Assembly: GCA_003562775.1 (NCBI GenBank)
Contig: PWTU01000538.1
Coordinates: 1 to 64,000, forward strand
DNA length: 64,000 nucleotides
Direction: 5' to 3'
From: Ignavibacteriales bacterium
GTDB lineage: Bacteria; Bacteroidota; Ignavibacteria; T3Sed10-11
In this document: in pieces, positions 28,307 to 37,647 of the stretch
Layout: each line of letters begins with the position of its first letter
How positions within the stretch are numbered: the stretch's first letter is position 1
Position numbers and translations under genes: made by a program
Notes under the pieces: generated by a model
Databases searched by the model: none
What the model saw: the letters and a program-made list of their open reading frames with translations, nothing else
Told to the model about the DNA's origin: nothing

Positions 28307-29620
28307 ATGGAATTAAAAGACCTATTAATACATGAAGAAATCAAAACGAATGCTGTTAATAAAACATTCGAAGGTGAAAATCGGGTCAAAGACCTTGAAT
28401 TAATCCTGCATGTGGTAAAAACCATCAACAAGTCTCTTATACTCGAAGAAGTATTACAACTTGTTCTGGATAACGCAATCAAAGTAGCAAAAGCTGAACG
28501 GGGATTTTTAATTCTTCTGAATGAAGAAGGAAAATTACAATGCGAACTTGCACGGGATGAAAAAGGAAACTCGCTCCCGGAAGATGCATATCAGGTAAGT
28601 GAAACCATCGTACAGGATGTTTTTACGTCAACGGAATCAATCTTTATTGAAAACGCTCAAACTGACCATCGCTACGAACAGCGAAAAAGTATTCAATCGC
28701 TTAGATTACAAACTATAATCTGTTCACCGCTTGTCGTTCGTAATGAAAAAATAGGCATTATTTACGTAGACAGCCGCTCGATTCAATCGATCCAAAAAGA
28801 TGAAATAGTAGATCTTTTTGAAATCCTCGCAGGACAGGCAGCTATTGCAATAAAGAATGCACAATTGTATGACAAGTTACAGAAGGCCTTTCAAGATGTA
28901 CAAATTGCTAACGATCAGCTCATCAAATCCGACCGGATGATCTCCAGAGGAAAAATGGCATCGGAGATCAGTCACGAGCTAAAAAATCTTGTCAATGTGG
29001 TGCTATTACAATTGCAATATTTCCAAAGTTCGATATCTATGAATCCCAAACTGGGAGCAGCAATCGAAAATCAACGATTAAAAAATTCGATAGCTTCCGT
29101 GCAGCGGATCGGTGAATTTGCTCAGGGATTGCTCGAATCCGCACCAATGAAATTAGAGAAAAAACCCGGTAACATTAATGAGAAGATTAAACAAACGGTT
29201 AAATATATTAGAACATTAAAAAAATATCAAAAGGCGAAACTCGAGATCTCGCTCGATGATAACGTCCCGATATTTTCATTCGATGAAAAACAAATTCATC
29301 AGGTATTACTCAATCTGTTAAACAATGCAGTCGAAGCATACGAGGAAGCGACGATAAAAATTAAAACGAAATATTTTCCATCCAAAAACATTGTACAGAT
29401 TGTAGTAAGCGACAACGGTCCCGGTATTGAAAAGGAAGTATTAAATAAATTGCTGGTCAGCAAAATTACAACCAAGCCCGACGGCAATGGATACGGATTA
29501 CCTATTTGTAGAAAGATAATAGAGAATCATGGCGGAACTATGGAAATCGAATCAGAGGTGAACAAAGGCACCACATTTTTTATGACATTGTCTGCAAAAT
29601 CGTCCGACACCAAGATGTAA
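28307..29620 (+). CDS. GAF-domain sensor histidine kinase, copy 1
   Basis: 437 residues, no membrane segment. Residues about 30-185 are a GAF domain (LILHVVKTINKSLILEEVL...AERGFLILL...CSPLVVRNEKIGIIYVDSRS). A coiled linker leads to the H-box ISHELKNLVNVV with His223, then N-box NLLNNAVEAYEEA, DNGPGI and GNGYGLPICRKII of the HATPase domain. It is a soluble sensor kinase that likely binds a small ligand through GAF. It starts 33 bases after the activator gene, so it is co-transcribed, yet the activator lacks a phosphorylatable Asp and no other response regulator is nearby. Closely similar throughout to the kinase at 30628. Confidence 0.93.
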   Translation: MELKDLLIHEEIKTNAVNKTFEGENRVKDLELILHVVKTINKSLILEEVLQLVLDNAIKVAKAERGFLILLNEEGKLQCELARDEKGNSLPEDAYQVSETIVQDVFTSTESIFIENAQTDHRYEQRKSIQSLRLQTIICSPLVVRNEKIGIIYVDSRSIQSIQKDEIVDLFEILAGQAAIAIKNAQLYDKLQKAFQDVQIANDQLIKSDRMISRGKMASEISHELKNLVNVVLLQLQYFQSSISMNPKLGAAIENQRLKNSIASVQRIGEFAQGLLESAPMKLEKKPGNINEKIKQTVKYIRTLKKYQKAKLEISLDDNVPIFSFDEKQIHQVLLNLLNNAVEAYEEATIKIKTKYFPSKNIVQIVVSDNGPGIEKEVLNKLLVSKITTKPDGNGYGLPICRKIIENHGGTMEIESEVNKGTTFFMTLSAKSSDTKM

Positions 29621-29703
29621 TAATTTACATACACATCCATACCTATAATTATCTCTCTTTTATTCTATAAATACATTACACGCTTAAAATAATATTTAAG
29701 ACA

Positions 29704-29724
29704 AAATTGTAATATCTACAATTT
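29704..29724. promoter_or_regulatory. TGTA...TACA dyad upstream of lipoprotein 2
   Basis: AAATTGTA at 29704-29711 and TACAATTT at 29717-29724 form 8-base arms around ATATC. The half-site TTGTAAT is the same as in the dyads before lipoprotein 1 and near the activator gene. It is about 190 bases from the -24 element, a little further than the others but within the range for looping activators. Confidence 0.55.
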
Positions 29725-29913
29725 ACACTGGAAACCGGAAAGTTAGACGTCTCAGTCAATTTTAATTCAAGCCCAATTTTTAAACTACCATCTTCCTGAA
29801 TTATAAACTTTTGAATTTTTCGATATATGACCCTGAATAGGCAATAATTCAAGACCGATTCCTCCCGAAAGAATTAATGCAACACTTATATTTTTTTGTG
29901 TTTCCCCATTCTC

Positions 29914-29928
29914 CGGCACGAAGTTTGT
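29914..29928 (+). promoter_or_regulatory. Sigma-54 (-24/-12) promoter-like element for lipoprotein 2
   Basis: CGGCAC at 29914-29919, five bases, TTGT at 29925-29928. The first base differs from consensus (C for T); the rest equals the other elements. The predicted start near 29940 lies about 47 bases before ATG 29987. Confidence 0.65.
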
Positions 29929-29986
29929 GGATACTATTATCAGAACTAATTAATCCAAACAACATAACAAATTATAGGAGTATATC

Positions 29987-30577
29987 ATGTTGACACGTAA
30001 TTACCCTCTCGCACTTCTTTTTGGATTTCTCGTATTACTGGTCGGTTGTGATAATTTTGAGAATCCCGTTAGCAGTCCCGAAGTAGCTGCACTCGAAGAG
30101 GACGCTGTACAAGCATTGAATTTTGTAAAATTACCCAAACCGGACGGTATCTTCAAACCATCGGAGAATACCGAAGTTTCCGCGACCATATCCCCGCGAA
30201 CCGGCGGTAGACTTGCATTAGATTACTCCGACGGTTCCGTTCGAATTCAGGCAAGTCTGCATTTTGCCCCAGGATCCGTTAACGAAAATGTAGATGTTAC
30301 TATGGAGTTAGTTTATGATTCGGATGCATTGGAATTTAAATTTTCAAAATCAGGTACAACGTTTTTAAAACCGGGTAGATTTTCAGTTAACGCGCGTGGG
30401 CTTGATTTGGAGGGAGTTGAAGATTTAAAATTGGTTTATTATAATAACGATACAGAAGATTGGGAAGAGGCAGAAGAGATCGATCCACAGATGCTTCGTT
30501 ATAATGTAAAAACGGGACAATTACAGTGCATAAACGCGCCGATTAATCACTTCTCCCGGTATGCATTTGCATTTTAA
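29987..30577 (+). CDS. ZU5-like lipoprotein, copy 2
   Basis: 196 residues, lipobox LVGC (Cys about 21) followed by Asp-Asn-Phe-Glu-Asn-Pro. It is a paralogue of the protein at 24760 with the same order of motifs: ISPRTGGRLALDYS, LHFAPGSVNENV, FSKSGTTFLKPGRFSVN, ARGLDLEGV and the identical ending HFSRYAFAF. A clear TAGGAG site precedes the ATG. It has its own sigma-54-like promoter and is followed 50 bases later by a second GAF kinase. It may be surface-anchored; its ligand or structural role is unknown. Confidence 0.85.
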   Translation: MLTRNYPLALLFGFLVLLVGCDNFENPVSSPEVAALEEDAVQALNFVKLPKPDGIFKPSENTEVSATISPRTGGRLALDYSDGSVRIQASLHFAPGSVNENVDVTMELVYDSDALEFKFSKSGTTFLKPGRFSVNARGLDLEGVEDLKLVYYNNDTEDWEEAEEIDPQMLRYNVKTGQLQCINAPINHFSRYAFAF

Positions 30578-30627
30578 GTTTAATGAATAATGCCCGGTAA
30601 AAAAGCGTCATCTTATCAAAGGACGAT

Positions 30628-31947
30628 ATGAAACTGAGCGAATTATTAGTAGATAAATCAAATTATTCTACAACAGATAAAAAATTGGTAATGGGGCAGG
30701 ATCGTGCGAAAGACCTTGAACTGATACTTAATGTTGTTCAAACCATCAATAAGTCTCTTATACTTGATGAAGTTTTACAACTGGTACTCGATAATGCAAT
30801 CAAGGTAACAAAAGCCGAGCGGGGTTTTCTGATTCTCCGGGACGAAGAAGAGAAGCTGGAATGCGTCCTTGCACGGGATGCATTGGGAAACCCGTTACCC
30901 GAAGATGCGTATCAAATTAGCGATACAATCGTTCACGACGTTTTTACTACATCGGAATCAATATGCGTCGAAAATGCTCAGACCGACAACCGGTTCGAGC
31001 AAAGCCGGAGCATTATGTCGCTCCGGCTGGAAACAATATTATGCTCGCCGCTTGTCGTTCGTAACGAAAAAATCGGTGTTATCTATGTAGACAGCCGGTC
31101 AATTCAGCCGGTCAACCGGGATGAGATAGTCGATCTTTTTGAAATTCTTGCGGGCCAGGCAGCAATTGCAATAAAGAATGCACAACTGTATGATAATTTA
31201 CAAAAAGCATTTCAGGATGTGCAAATTGCCAATGAACAGCTTATCAAATCCGAACGGATGGTTTCCAAGGGTGAAATTGCAGCGGAAATTAGTCACGAAT
31301 TAAAAAATCTTGTCAACGTAGTGCTCCTGCAACTGCAATCCCTCGAAAGATCGATAACAAAGAATCCCGCCTTACAATCTTCCACCGAGATCCAAAAACT
31401 GAAAGATTCAGTGGTTTCGGTTCAACGGATCGGTGAATTTGCACAGGGACTGCTCGAATCGTCGCCGTTAAGAGTTGATAAAATACCCGGCGACATAAAC
31501 GAGCAAATAAAACATATAGTTAAATTCATCAGAACATTAAAACGGTATCAGAAAGCTACAATTAAACTTTCTCTTGATCCGAATGTTCCGGTATTTCCGT
31601 TCGACGAAAAACAAACACAGCAGGTAATGCTGAATTTGCTGAACAATTCCGTCGAAGCATATAATGAAGCGACTATTAAAATTTCAACCAGGTTTTACCC
31701 GACGAAAGAGCTTGTACAAATAGTTGTTAGTGATAACGGCCCCGGCATAGAACAGGAGGTCCTGAAAAAATTACTGAAGAGTAAGATTACAACCAAACCC
31801 GACGGCCACGGCTATGGTTTGCCGATCTGCAGAAAGATAATCGAAAATCACGGCGGCACGATGGAAGTCGAATCGGCAATCAATAAAGGCGCCAAATTCT
31901 ATTTAACACTTTCGACAATAGAGGACTTCGAAAACACCGACGATTAA
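30628..31947 (+). CDS. GAF-domain sensor histidine kinase, copy 2
   Basis: 439 residues, collinear with the kinase at 28307 from the start: the GAF domain, linker and H-box ISHELKNLVNVV (His223 again) align without gaps, and N-box NLLNNSVEAYNEA and DNGPGI follow. Most differences lie in the first 25 residues and the tail. AAAGGA precedes the ATG. It is soluble, probably dimerising; heterodimers with copy 1 are plausible. Its stop overlaps the convergent stop of the large outer-membrane gene by a few bases. Confidence 0.93.
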   Translation: MKLSELLVDKSNYSTTDKKLVMGQDRAKDLELILNVVQTINKSLILDEVLQLVLDNAIKVTKAERGFLILRDEEEKLECVLARDALGNPLPEDAYQISDTIVHDVFTTSESICVENAQTDNRFEQSRSIMSLRLETILCSPLVVRNEKIGVIYVDSRSIQPVNRDEIVDLFEILAGQAAIAIKNAQLYDNLQKAFQDVQIANEQLIKSERMVSKGEIAAEISHELKNLVNVVLLQLQSLERSITKNPALQSSTEIQKLKDSVVSVQRIGEFAQGLLESSPLRVDKIPGDINEQIKHIVKFIRTLKRYQKATIKLSLDPNVPVFPFDEKQTQQVMLNLLNNSVEAYNEATIKISTRFYPTKELVQIVVSDNGPGIEQEVLKKLLKSKITTKPDGHGYGLPICRKIIENHGGTMEVESAINKGAKFYLTLSTIEDFENTDD

Positions 31948-34900
31948 AAGAACACTCTCACTTCTCCTCTTCCCTGATGGATTAACGGGCGGTCGTGCTC
32001 GGCGCGGCCGTCGTATTGTATTGATGCCTGTATAAACCGACTAATACGGTAATCAAACGTTACGCGCCACAACCAGCTCAACCCTTCTACCCGCCCTCCG
32101 GTCAATTCAAACGGCAGTGAATATCGCAGCAAATCATCAGGCCGGTTTTGCCTGAGAAGTACTTGTTCCCGTGAGAACTCGGTCCGGAACTGTCCCCGGG
32201 CTTGGATAGAATACAATAAACGGAGCGTCTGTGCATTAATCGACGCATTGATAGGGTATTCGGGAAATTCATCAACGGCGGAGGTTATTTCCATAACAAA
32301 TCCTACCTCGATGCGGGGCTGCGGGCGATATGAAAGATCGGATGTGATCGCATTCGATGTAATCGCACGCTCCCGGTTGCTCGGCTGGGTAGCAATTACT
32401 CTGTCGCGTCGATTTATTACATCAACCTGATGCCCGATTTCTTCGACAAGCTGCCAGCGCAACCTGACCGACCGCTCAATGTAATTTGCCGTCTCAACAC
32501 CGAGACTGAACTGATTCAATCCCTTCCGCTCCATATATCGAAACCGCATTGAGAATTCACGGCTCCGTTCGTTAAGAAACACATCCTGCGTAATCATCTG
32601 ACTGCCGACGATGGTATTCTCCTGATCCCGAAAACTTGAAAGACGCATGAGATAAATATTGCTTGTCTGCGGATCGCGGCTCTTTTCCTCGAGCCGTAAA
32701 TTGGTGTCGGTCGAAAATCGCCGAATCAGTCCGGTAAAGAAACCGTTTCCTTCTTCTATAATCCTCGATGGTATTAGACGCAAACGGATATTTGACCGCA
32801 AATCGACAACCGGAAACAGCTCATCGGTCGGAACGGTCACGGCAATATAATCGCCGTCGAACCGCACAAGCTCGAATTCATCCTCATCTGCCATACCGGT
32901 GTTGTTCAGATCGCCGAGATACCGGTAGTTCCCCGTACCTTTGGGTACGCGTACGAAAACCCGCTCCATACGCGCCGACCGCTGCGTTGTTACTTCATAA
33001 AATAAATCGCTTTCAATAAACCGCTGAAGCGGTGCATATCGGGATTGACTCCGAATAAGAATGGTCTCATTGTCGCTGCGTCCTTCCTGACGGAATACTT
33101 CATGAACATTTTTATTGCGATAGGTAAAATCTACACGCGATGAAAATGTGTTCCAGTCGCGCAACCGCCACGATGTCCGGCTTGTTATGGATTCGGATTC
33201 GGGGGTTTTCGCGCCTCTTAAGAATTCCGTATCCTCCCGATATTCCAGCTCGGTCGATATACTCATTCGGGCAATCTCATCGATCTCAAGACGCGGGGAT
33301 ATCCGGTAAAATGAAAAGCTGCCTGCAATCAATGAATCTGACGGAACGGACCGGACACTTCTGTCTTCCTGCTCGAAAAATACGCCCGGGGTTATACGTG
33401 TTCGATCCTTCACCTGCCAGTTATAAAACAATCTCCCTTGCTGGCGCATCCAATCACCCCGCCGGGATTGTAACATATCATCGCTGTTAATAGATTCAAT
33501 ATAGTATCGTAAAGAAGGCAGCGAACTTCCTTCGACCTGTACTATTGCATCATAACGCTCGGAGTGAAATAAATCGCCGCGTGATATTGCACCGTATGAA
33601 CTGACGAGAACCACCTCTCCCACCGGATTGTACGCTATCGACGCCTGGCGCATCATCTCATCACCGGTAATCTCATCGCTGAGGTCCCACTGCCGGTTGA
33701 ATTCAATCTCATTCATTCTATCCATCGATACAAAATGACTGTCGACATACCGCTGACGGAAATCTATATCGAATGATCCGATGTTCCGGTTCATTACTTT
33801 CACATCGCCCGGTGAATATGACATTCCGAAAAGATACGCACCTCCATCGTTATGCTCATTGTCGAGTGATGAAAACCGGTTCCCGTCGAAACTGCTGAAT
33901 GAATATTCACCGAGAACATTTAAATCTCCAACAACATTATAGTGCATCGCCGCATTGCCAATTTGATGTAACTGCGGCATCGGCAGAAATTGCACGGGGA
34001 GATAACTTCCCGTTTCAGGTCCGGAATATTCAAATTGTCCGCCTGCAATCCGGCGATAGTCCCCTCTTCCTTCACCGACGTATGAAAAACTAATGCTATA
34101 GATTGCGTCCGGTGCACCGGGATCGAAGTCGTAATAGGTAACCGTTTCATCTGCAATAGTCGTATCCCGCCGGATATACTGTCCGTTGCCTCTACCCGTC
34201 TCACTATTCACCCCTACTTCACGCACACTGCTCCGTGATGCCTTAAAGCGATCGGTTCCACTCTGACTTAATATCTGTCTTTCTTCTTCACCCAGTATAA
34301 AATCGATAGGCGAGTTTTGATCGTCGCTCTCGCGGTAATATCCCAAGCTGAGCGACATTCGATCGTCGATCAACGTTTGTTCGGTGTTTGCAGCAAAAAA
34401 ATTGCGGTTATACTGACGATCCGTATATTCAAAATCGATAACAATTCTGCTTGCGGAGGTAATAAGCCGTTGCGCGGTAAAAACCACTTCACCGTTGCCG
34501 TATTCAATGACATAGTCGTTATTTTCACCGCGTGTCATGCGTTGCCCATCGATGTACACCCGTTCTGATCCGGGCACGATAATAATAGCACGTTCGTTAT
34601 TGCGTCCGGTAAGCCGGTACGGTCCCTGTACTCCCTCCTGCCCGCGAAATTCCATCGTATGAAATTTTCCCCTTATACTGGCGCCGGCAATCATAACTTC
34701 CCCGTCGCCGTACCCCGCGCGATATTGGTACTGCCCCATAGCTCCCTGCAAGCGCCTGTTGAGACGTGAGAACTCCGTCCCGGTTACCTCTAAATCAAAA
34801 TCGCCGAAGGTTGCCCTGTAATCGTCGCTAAATATTTGTATATACACTTTATCCAATTCGCGGAGAGTTTGCGTCGTTCCCTCGGGTTGAATGGGTGTAT

Positions 34901-35480
34901 TCTCATCGGTGAGCGTCGCGGCAATCTCTACCTGGTCGGAAAGGTTGCCGGATAATTGCATTCGAAAACCGGATTGCAGGGTTAAGTCGCGATTGGTGCC
35001 GATGCTCAACCCCCGTATCAAGCTGCCGCTTGTCCTCAATTGAGACGTAAAGATATCGTCGAGCGTGAACGAGCGGCGGGGCATTACGGCGCGCCGGGGT
35101 TCATCTTCATCCGTAGTATCCTCGGCAAATTCATAAAGACGATAGATATCGCTGAACATCAGGGGTAAATACCGGTAGGTTACCCGAAGCAACACCGGTT
35201 CAAATTCATCAGATTCGTATGGAATTGCATGGAGGTCCAAAATTCCGTAACGATAATCTATCGAATAATGGTTATCGCGTTCAAGGTGCATGACGCCGTT
35301 CAGTATCACCTTTTCGGATCCTGTGAGTATAAATTTGTTTTCGAGCGATAGTGTGGTATCCGGGCTGGAAATGGAATACTGTGCATGTCCTTCTATGCCG
35401 GGCTTTTCCTGAGACAAAACGGCAAGCGGCAGAATGATTAAAACAATCAGAAATATGTAACTTTTTTGAGCCAGGCGCAT
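31944..35480 (-). CDS. Very large predicted outer-membrane beta-barrel protein
   Basis: 1178 residues. The N-terminal signal peptide reads SYIFLIVLIILPLAVLSQ. A beta-rich front (GSEKVILNGVMHLERD, YRYGILDLHA) is followed by a periodic alternation of charged and aromatic residues through the rest of the protein, typical of a transmembrane barrel, and the C-terminus ends RGEVRVFF, an aromatic beta-signal. A GLSIGTNRDLTLQSGFRMQLSGNLSDQVEIAA segment (positions about 155-190) and GDFDLEVTGTEFSRLNRRLQGA stand out as likely conserved blocks. No TonB box, plug or POTRA domain is recognised. Similar large barrel proteins occur in FCB genomes without assigned function. It is transcribed alone. Confidence 0.8.
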   Translation of the reverse strand: MRLAQKSYIFLIVLIILPLAVLSQEKPGIEGHAQYSISSPDTTLSLENKFILTGSEKVILNGVMHLERDNHYSIDYRYGILDLHAIPYESDEFEPVLLRVTYRYLPLMFSDIYRLYEFAEDTTDEDEPRRAVMPRRSFTLDDIFTSQLRTSGSLIRGLSIGTNRDLTLQSGFRMQLSGNLSDQVEIAATLTDENTPIQPEGTTQTLRELDKVYIQIFSDDYRATFGDFDLEVTGTEFSRLNRRLQGAMGQYQYRAGYGDGEVMIAGASIRGKFHTMEFRGQEGVQGPYRLTGRNNERAIIIVPGSERVYIDGQRMTRGENNDYVIEYGNGEVVFTAQRLITSASRIVIDFEYTDRQYNRNFFAANTEQTLIDDRMSLSLGYYRESDDQNSPIDFILGEEERQILSQSGTDRFKASRSSVREVGVNSETGRGNGQYIRRDTTIADETVTYYDFDPGAPDAIYSISFSYVGEGRGDYRRIAGGQFEYSGPETGSYLPVQFLPMPQLHQIGNAAMHYNVVGDLNVLGEYSFSSFDGNRFSSLDNEHNDGGAYLFGMSYSPGDVKVMNRNIGSFDIDFRQRYVDSHFVSMDRMNEIEFNRQWDLSDEITGDEMMRQASIAYNPVGEVVLVSSYGAISRGDLFHSERYDAIVQVEGSSLPSLRYYIESINSDDMLQSRRGDWMRQQGRLFYNWQVKDRTRITPGVFFEQEDRSVRSVPSDSLIAGSFSFYRISPRLEIDEIARMSISTELEYREDTEFLRGAKTPESESITSRTSWRLRDWNTFSSRVDFTYRNKNVHEVFRQEGRSDNETILIRSQSRYAPLQRFIESDLFYEVTTQRSARMERVFVRVPKGTGNYRYLGDLNNTGMADEDEFELVRFDGDYIAVTVPTDELFPVVDLRSNIRLRLIPSRIIEEGNGFFTGLIRRFSTDTNLRLEEKSRDPQTSNIYLMRLSSFRDQENTIVGSQMITQDVFLNERSREFSMRFRYMERKGLNQFSLGVETANYIERSVRLRWQLVEEIGHQVDVINRRDRVIATQPSNRERAITSNAITSDLSYRPQPRIEVGFVMEITSAVDEFPEYPINASINAQTLRLLYSIQARGQFRTEFSREQVLLRQNRPDDLLRYSLPFELTGGRVEGLSWLWRVTFDYRISRFIQASIQYDGRAEHDRPLIHQGRGEVRVFF

Positions 35481-35758
35481 CTTACTTTGTGAGCCGGTCT
35501 ATCAATCCGGATTATTATCTTTGTGGTTTATCTTGAGAATCTGTTTACACCGTAGAAAAAACCATGCGCCTCCATTGGCAGGTCGTGGTACTCCTGTAGA
35601 TTAATGTGAATGTACAGCATTTTTTCGCTTAATACCATAACTATATATATTACAAAATAAGAAAATTAAAATCAAAAACGGAACAGATCCTCTCAAACAA
35701 CGTCTAAAATCATATTGGTTCACAAAATACTTGATCACCGTCTCATTAAGGAGACTAT

Positions 35759-36073
35759 ATGACTGCCCGCATTTTTTTACTGATTATGATTCTGTGTGCG
35801 CCATTCTTCATTATACCACAGGACATACCAAAATCGCCTGAATTCTTGAGAGACGAATCCGGAAAAATCACAGGCGTATTATTGGACGACACATACTATT
35901 TCATTAAAATTGTACCGGCAGATACGATACGTACTGTTCCGATGCCACTCTATGCACCGCATAAATGGTGGCGGTATTTTGGAGATGATTCTCTCCATTA
36001 TATTTTGCCGGATTCACTTCTACGGTATTTGCCGGACTCGCTTCGGGTACCGCGTGAGGATTATGATGAATGA
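35759..36073 (+). CDS. Small exported protein of unknown function
   Basis: 104 residues with a signal peptide (ARIFLLIMILCAPFFII) and a mature part containing GVLLDDTYYFIKIVPADT, HKWWRYFG and a proline-rich acidic tail. A strong AAGGAGA site precedes ATG 35759. No family recognised. It has no co-directional neighbour; the 278-base region upstream is AT-rich and shared with the outer-membrane gene that reads the other way. Confidence 0.65.
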   Translation: MTARIFLLIMILCAPFFIIPQDIPKSPEFLRDESGKITGVLLDDTYYFIKIVPADTIRTVPMPLYAPHKWWRYFGDDSLHYILPDSLLRYLPDSLRVPREDYDE

Positions 36074-36084
36074 GAAACGGAAGG

Positions 36085-36110
36085 AGTACCGCAGGAGGGG
36101 TAAACCCACA
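36085..36110 (-). pseudogene. Degenerate 3'-end fragment of tRNA-Leu (possible attachment-site scar)
   Basis: GAGTACCGCAGGAGGGG followed by TAAACCCACA matches the acceptor and T-arm end of the tRNA-Leu at 37516-37601, where the same strand reads GAGTGCCGCAGGAGGGGG then TCGAACCCACA. The CCGCAGGAGGGG and AACCCACA blocks are identical; differences are one substitution at the start and a small change in the T-loop. It is in the same orientation, 1.4 kb past the tRNA 3' end, with one gene between. Confidence 0.6.
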
Positions 36111-36158
36111 GTGTGAGAAATTTCGAATCTGAATGTTTTTCTTTATTTGTACATCATA

Positions 36159-37343
36159 TTAATATTCAGCCATTAATTTGAGCTGACCCGTCATCAGCAA
36201 CAATTCTGAAAACGCGGAGAGCACCTCTTCGGCTGTAAAATTGCAATGACCGTATCGTTCGACGAGTATTGAGAACTGAAGATTACGGGGCGTCGCTTTC
36301 TCCTGATACCGTTCCATGTGCCACGCAGGTATTATCGCGTCGAGGCTCGTGTGCATTACTACAAGGGGTATGTTCAGTACCCCCGAGGTTTCATAATGTG
36401 TCTGCACGTAATGGAACGCGGATGCCTCACCGGTGAACCGTTCGACTCCCGCGTTAAGCGCCGTGTCGTCCAGCGACCCGGTGTAAACACGATCCGTATT
36501 ATCGTACATGAAACCTCCCATCACGTTAACCGCGTCGTTTGTGGCGAATACCTGATACCAGAGAACATCCGTGATTGTTTCAATGAACGATTGAGGATTA
36601 TCGCGATCGACAGGGGCTTTAGTAACGGCGATTAATTGTTCGGTTTCGTTCGGATTCGCCGCCACGGCATCGGCAATTCCGGGGAGTAATGTTGACCAGC
36701 GGGTAATGAATTCCAAATCTATTCTCCCGGGGTCTTTCCAAACGGACCACCCCTCGATTTTATCCGCAAAGAAGTAATCAAAAACAACACGGAAGTCACC
36801 GAAATAATCGAGCTGCGACTGGAAATCTCCGTAGGGTCCGCATACCGCCATCCCGCCGTCGAATACCTCAGGTAATTTTTCGATAACGTGCCCCGTTACG
36901 AGTCCCCCCAGCGATGCTCCCACCATATAAATTATATCAACCGTGTGATTGGTCAGGACTCTGACATTTTTCACAATACTTCCGATGTCTTCTACCGCCT
37001 GCGGCAGTACGAGTCCGTTCTTATGATAACCGGTCGTTGCCCATCCGTATCCGAGTACTTCAAGATATTCTGAAAGAAAATCTATGCCGGATAGCTGATG
37101 ATCGCCGTACGGGGACGAATATCCGGGAGCTATCATAATCAGATTGCGGTTCCAGTTTTCAGGAATGTACGTCTCCCATAGAGCACCGCTTGCCAGAACG
37201 CCTCCCCGGTGTATAGGCAGTACAAGTTCATCCAATGGATCCGGTTCAGTGGAAGATTCACATCCGGAAAGGAGGAGCATAAGTGAAAACAATAGAACGG
37301 CCGGTAACCCCGTACTCATTTTCAGCAAAAAAGAAATTTTCAT
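36159..37343 (-). CDS. Alpha/beta-hydrolase-like lipoprotein
   Basis: 394 residues. Signal peptide with lipobox LSGC followed by Glu-Ser-Ser. The hydrolase fold shows IMIAPGYSSPYG near the start, the nucleophile elbow VGASLGG (G-x-S-x-G), a late acid in HTSLDAIIP and a final histidine in RYGHCNF, a complete Ser-Asp-His set in the expected order. An envelope esterase or peptidase is likely; substrate unknown. It is the only gene between tRNA-Leu and the tRNA fragment at 36085, so it may be acquired cargo. AAGG lies upstream of the ATG. Confidence 0.82.
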   Translation of the reverse strand: MKISFLLKMSTGLPAVLLFSLMLLLSGCESSTEPDPLDELVLPIHRGGVLASGALWETYIPENWNRNLIMIAPGYSSPYGDHQLSGIDFLSEYLEVLGYGWATTGYHKNGLVLPQAVEDIGSIVKNVRVLTNHTVDIIYMVGASLGGLVTGHVIEKLPEVFDGGMAVCGPYGDFQSQLDYFGDFRVVFDYFFADKIEGWSVWKDPGRIDLEFITRWSTLLPGIADAVAANPNETEQLIAVTKAPVDRDNPQSFIETITDVLWYQVFATNDAVNVMGGFMYDNTDRVYTGSLDDTALNAGVERFTGEASAFHYVQTHYETSGVLNIPLVVMHTSLDAIIPAWHMERYQEKATPRNLQFSILVERYGHCNFTAEEVLSAFSELLLMTGQLKLMAEY

Positions 37344-37515
37344 TTACATACGCCTTGTTAATGTTAACAGGAGATGGATTCCAGAATAACTATTACGATA
37401 TAAATTATGAGGGCTTCACTCAAATTATACTCCGGGTATCATAACAGCCGGATAGGAGCAGTTGAGTCGGTCAGTTTGTGCAAGGCATCGGTCTTGACGG
37501 ACGTTCTTTTGAGAG

Positions 37516-37604
<89 letters not shown>

Positions 37605-37647
37605 TTGTGTGTTTTAATATACAAAATGTCCGTCGTGAAGGCAAATA

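Larger units (their letters stand above)
29621..29986. other. 366-base intergenic region between the two kinase modules
   Basis: No credible gene. It is AT-rich and holds a weak CTTAAA...TTTAAG hairpin near 29682, a TGTA...TACA dyad at 29704-29724, a sigma-54-like promoter at 29914-29928 and a TAGGAG ribosome-binding site before ATG 29987. The layout matches the region in front of lipoprotein 1, consistent with duplication of regulator site, promoter, lipoprotein and kinase as one unit. Confidence 0.7.
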
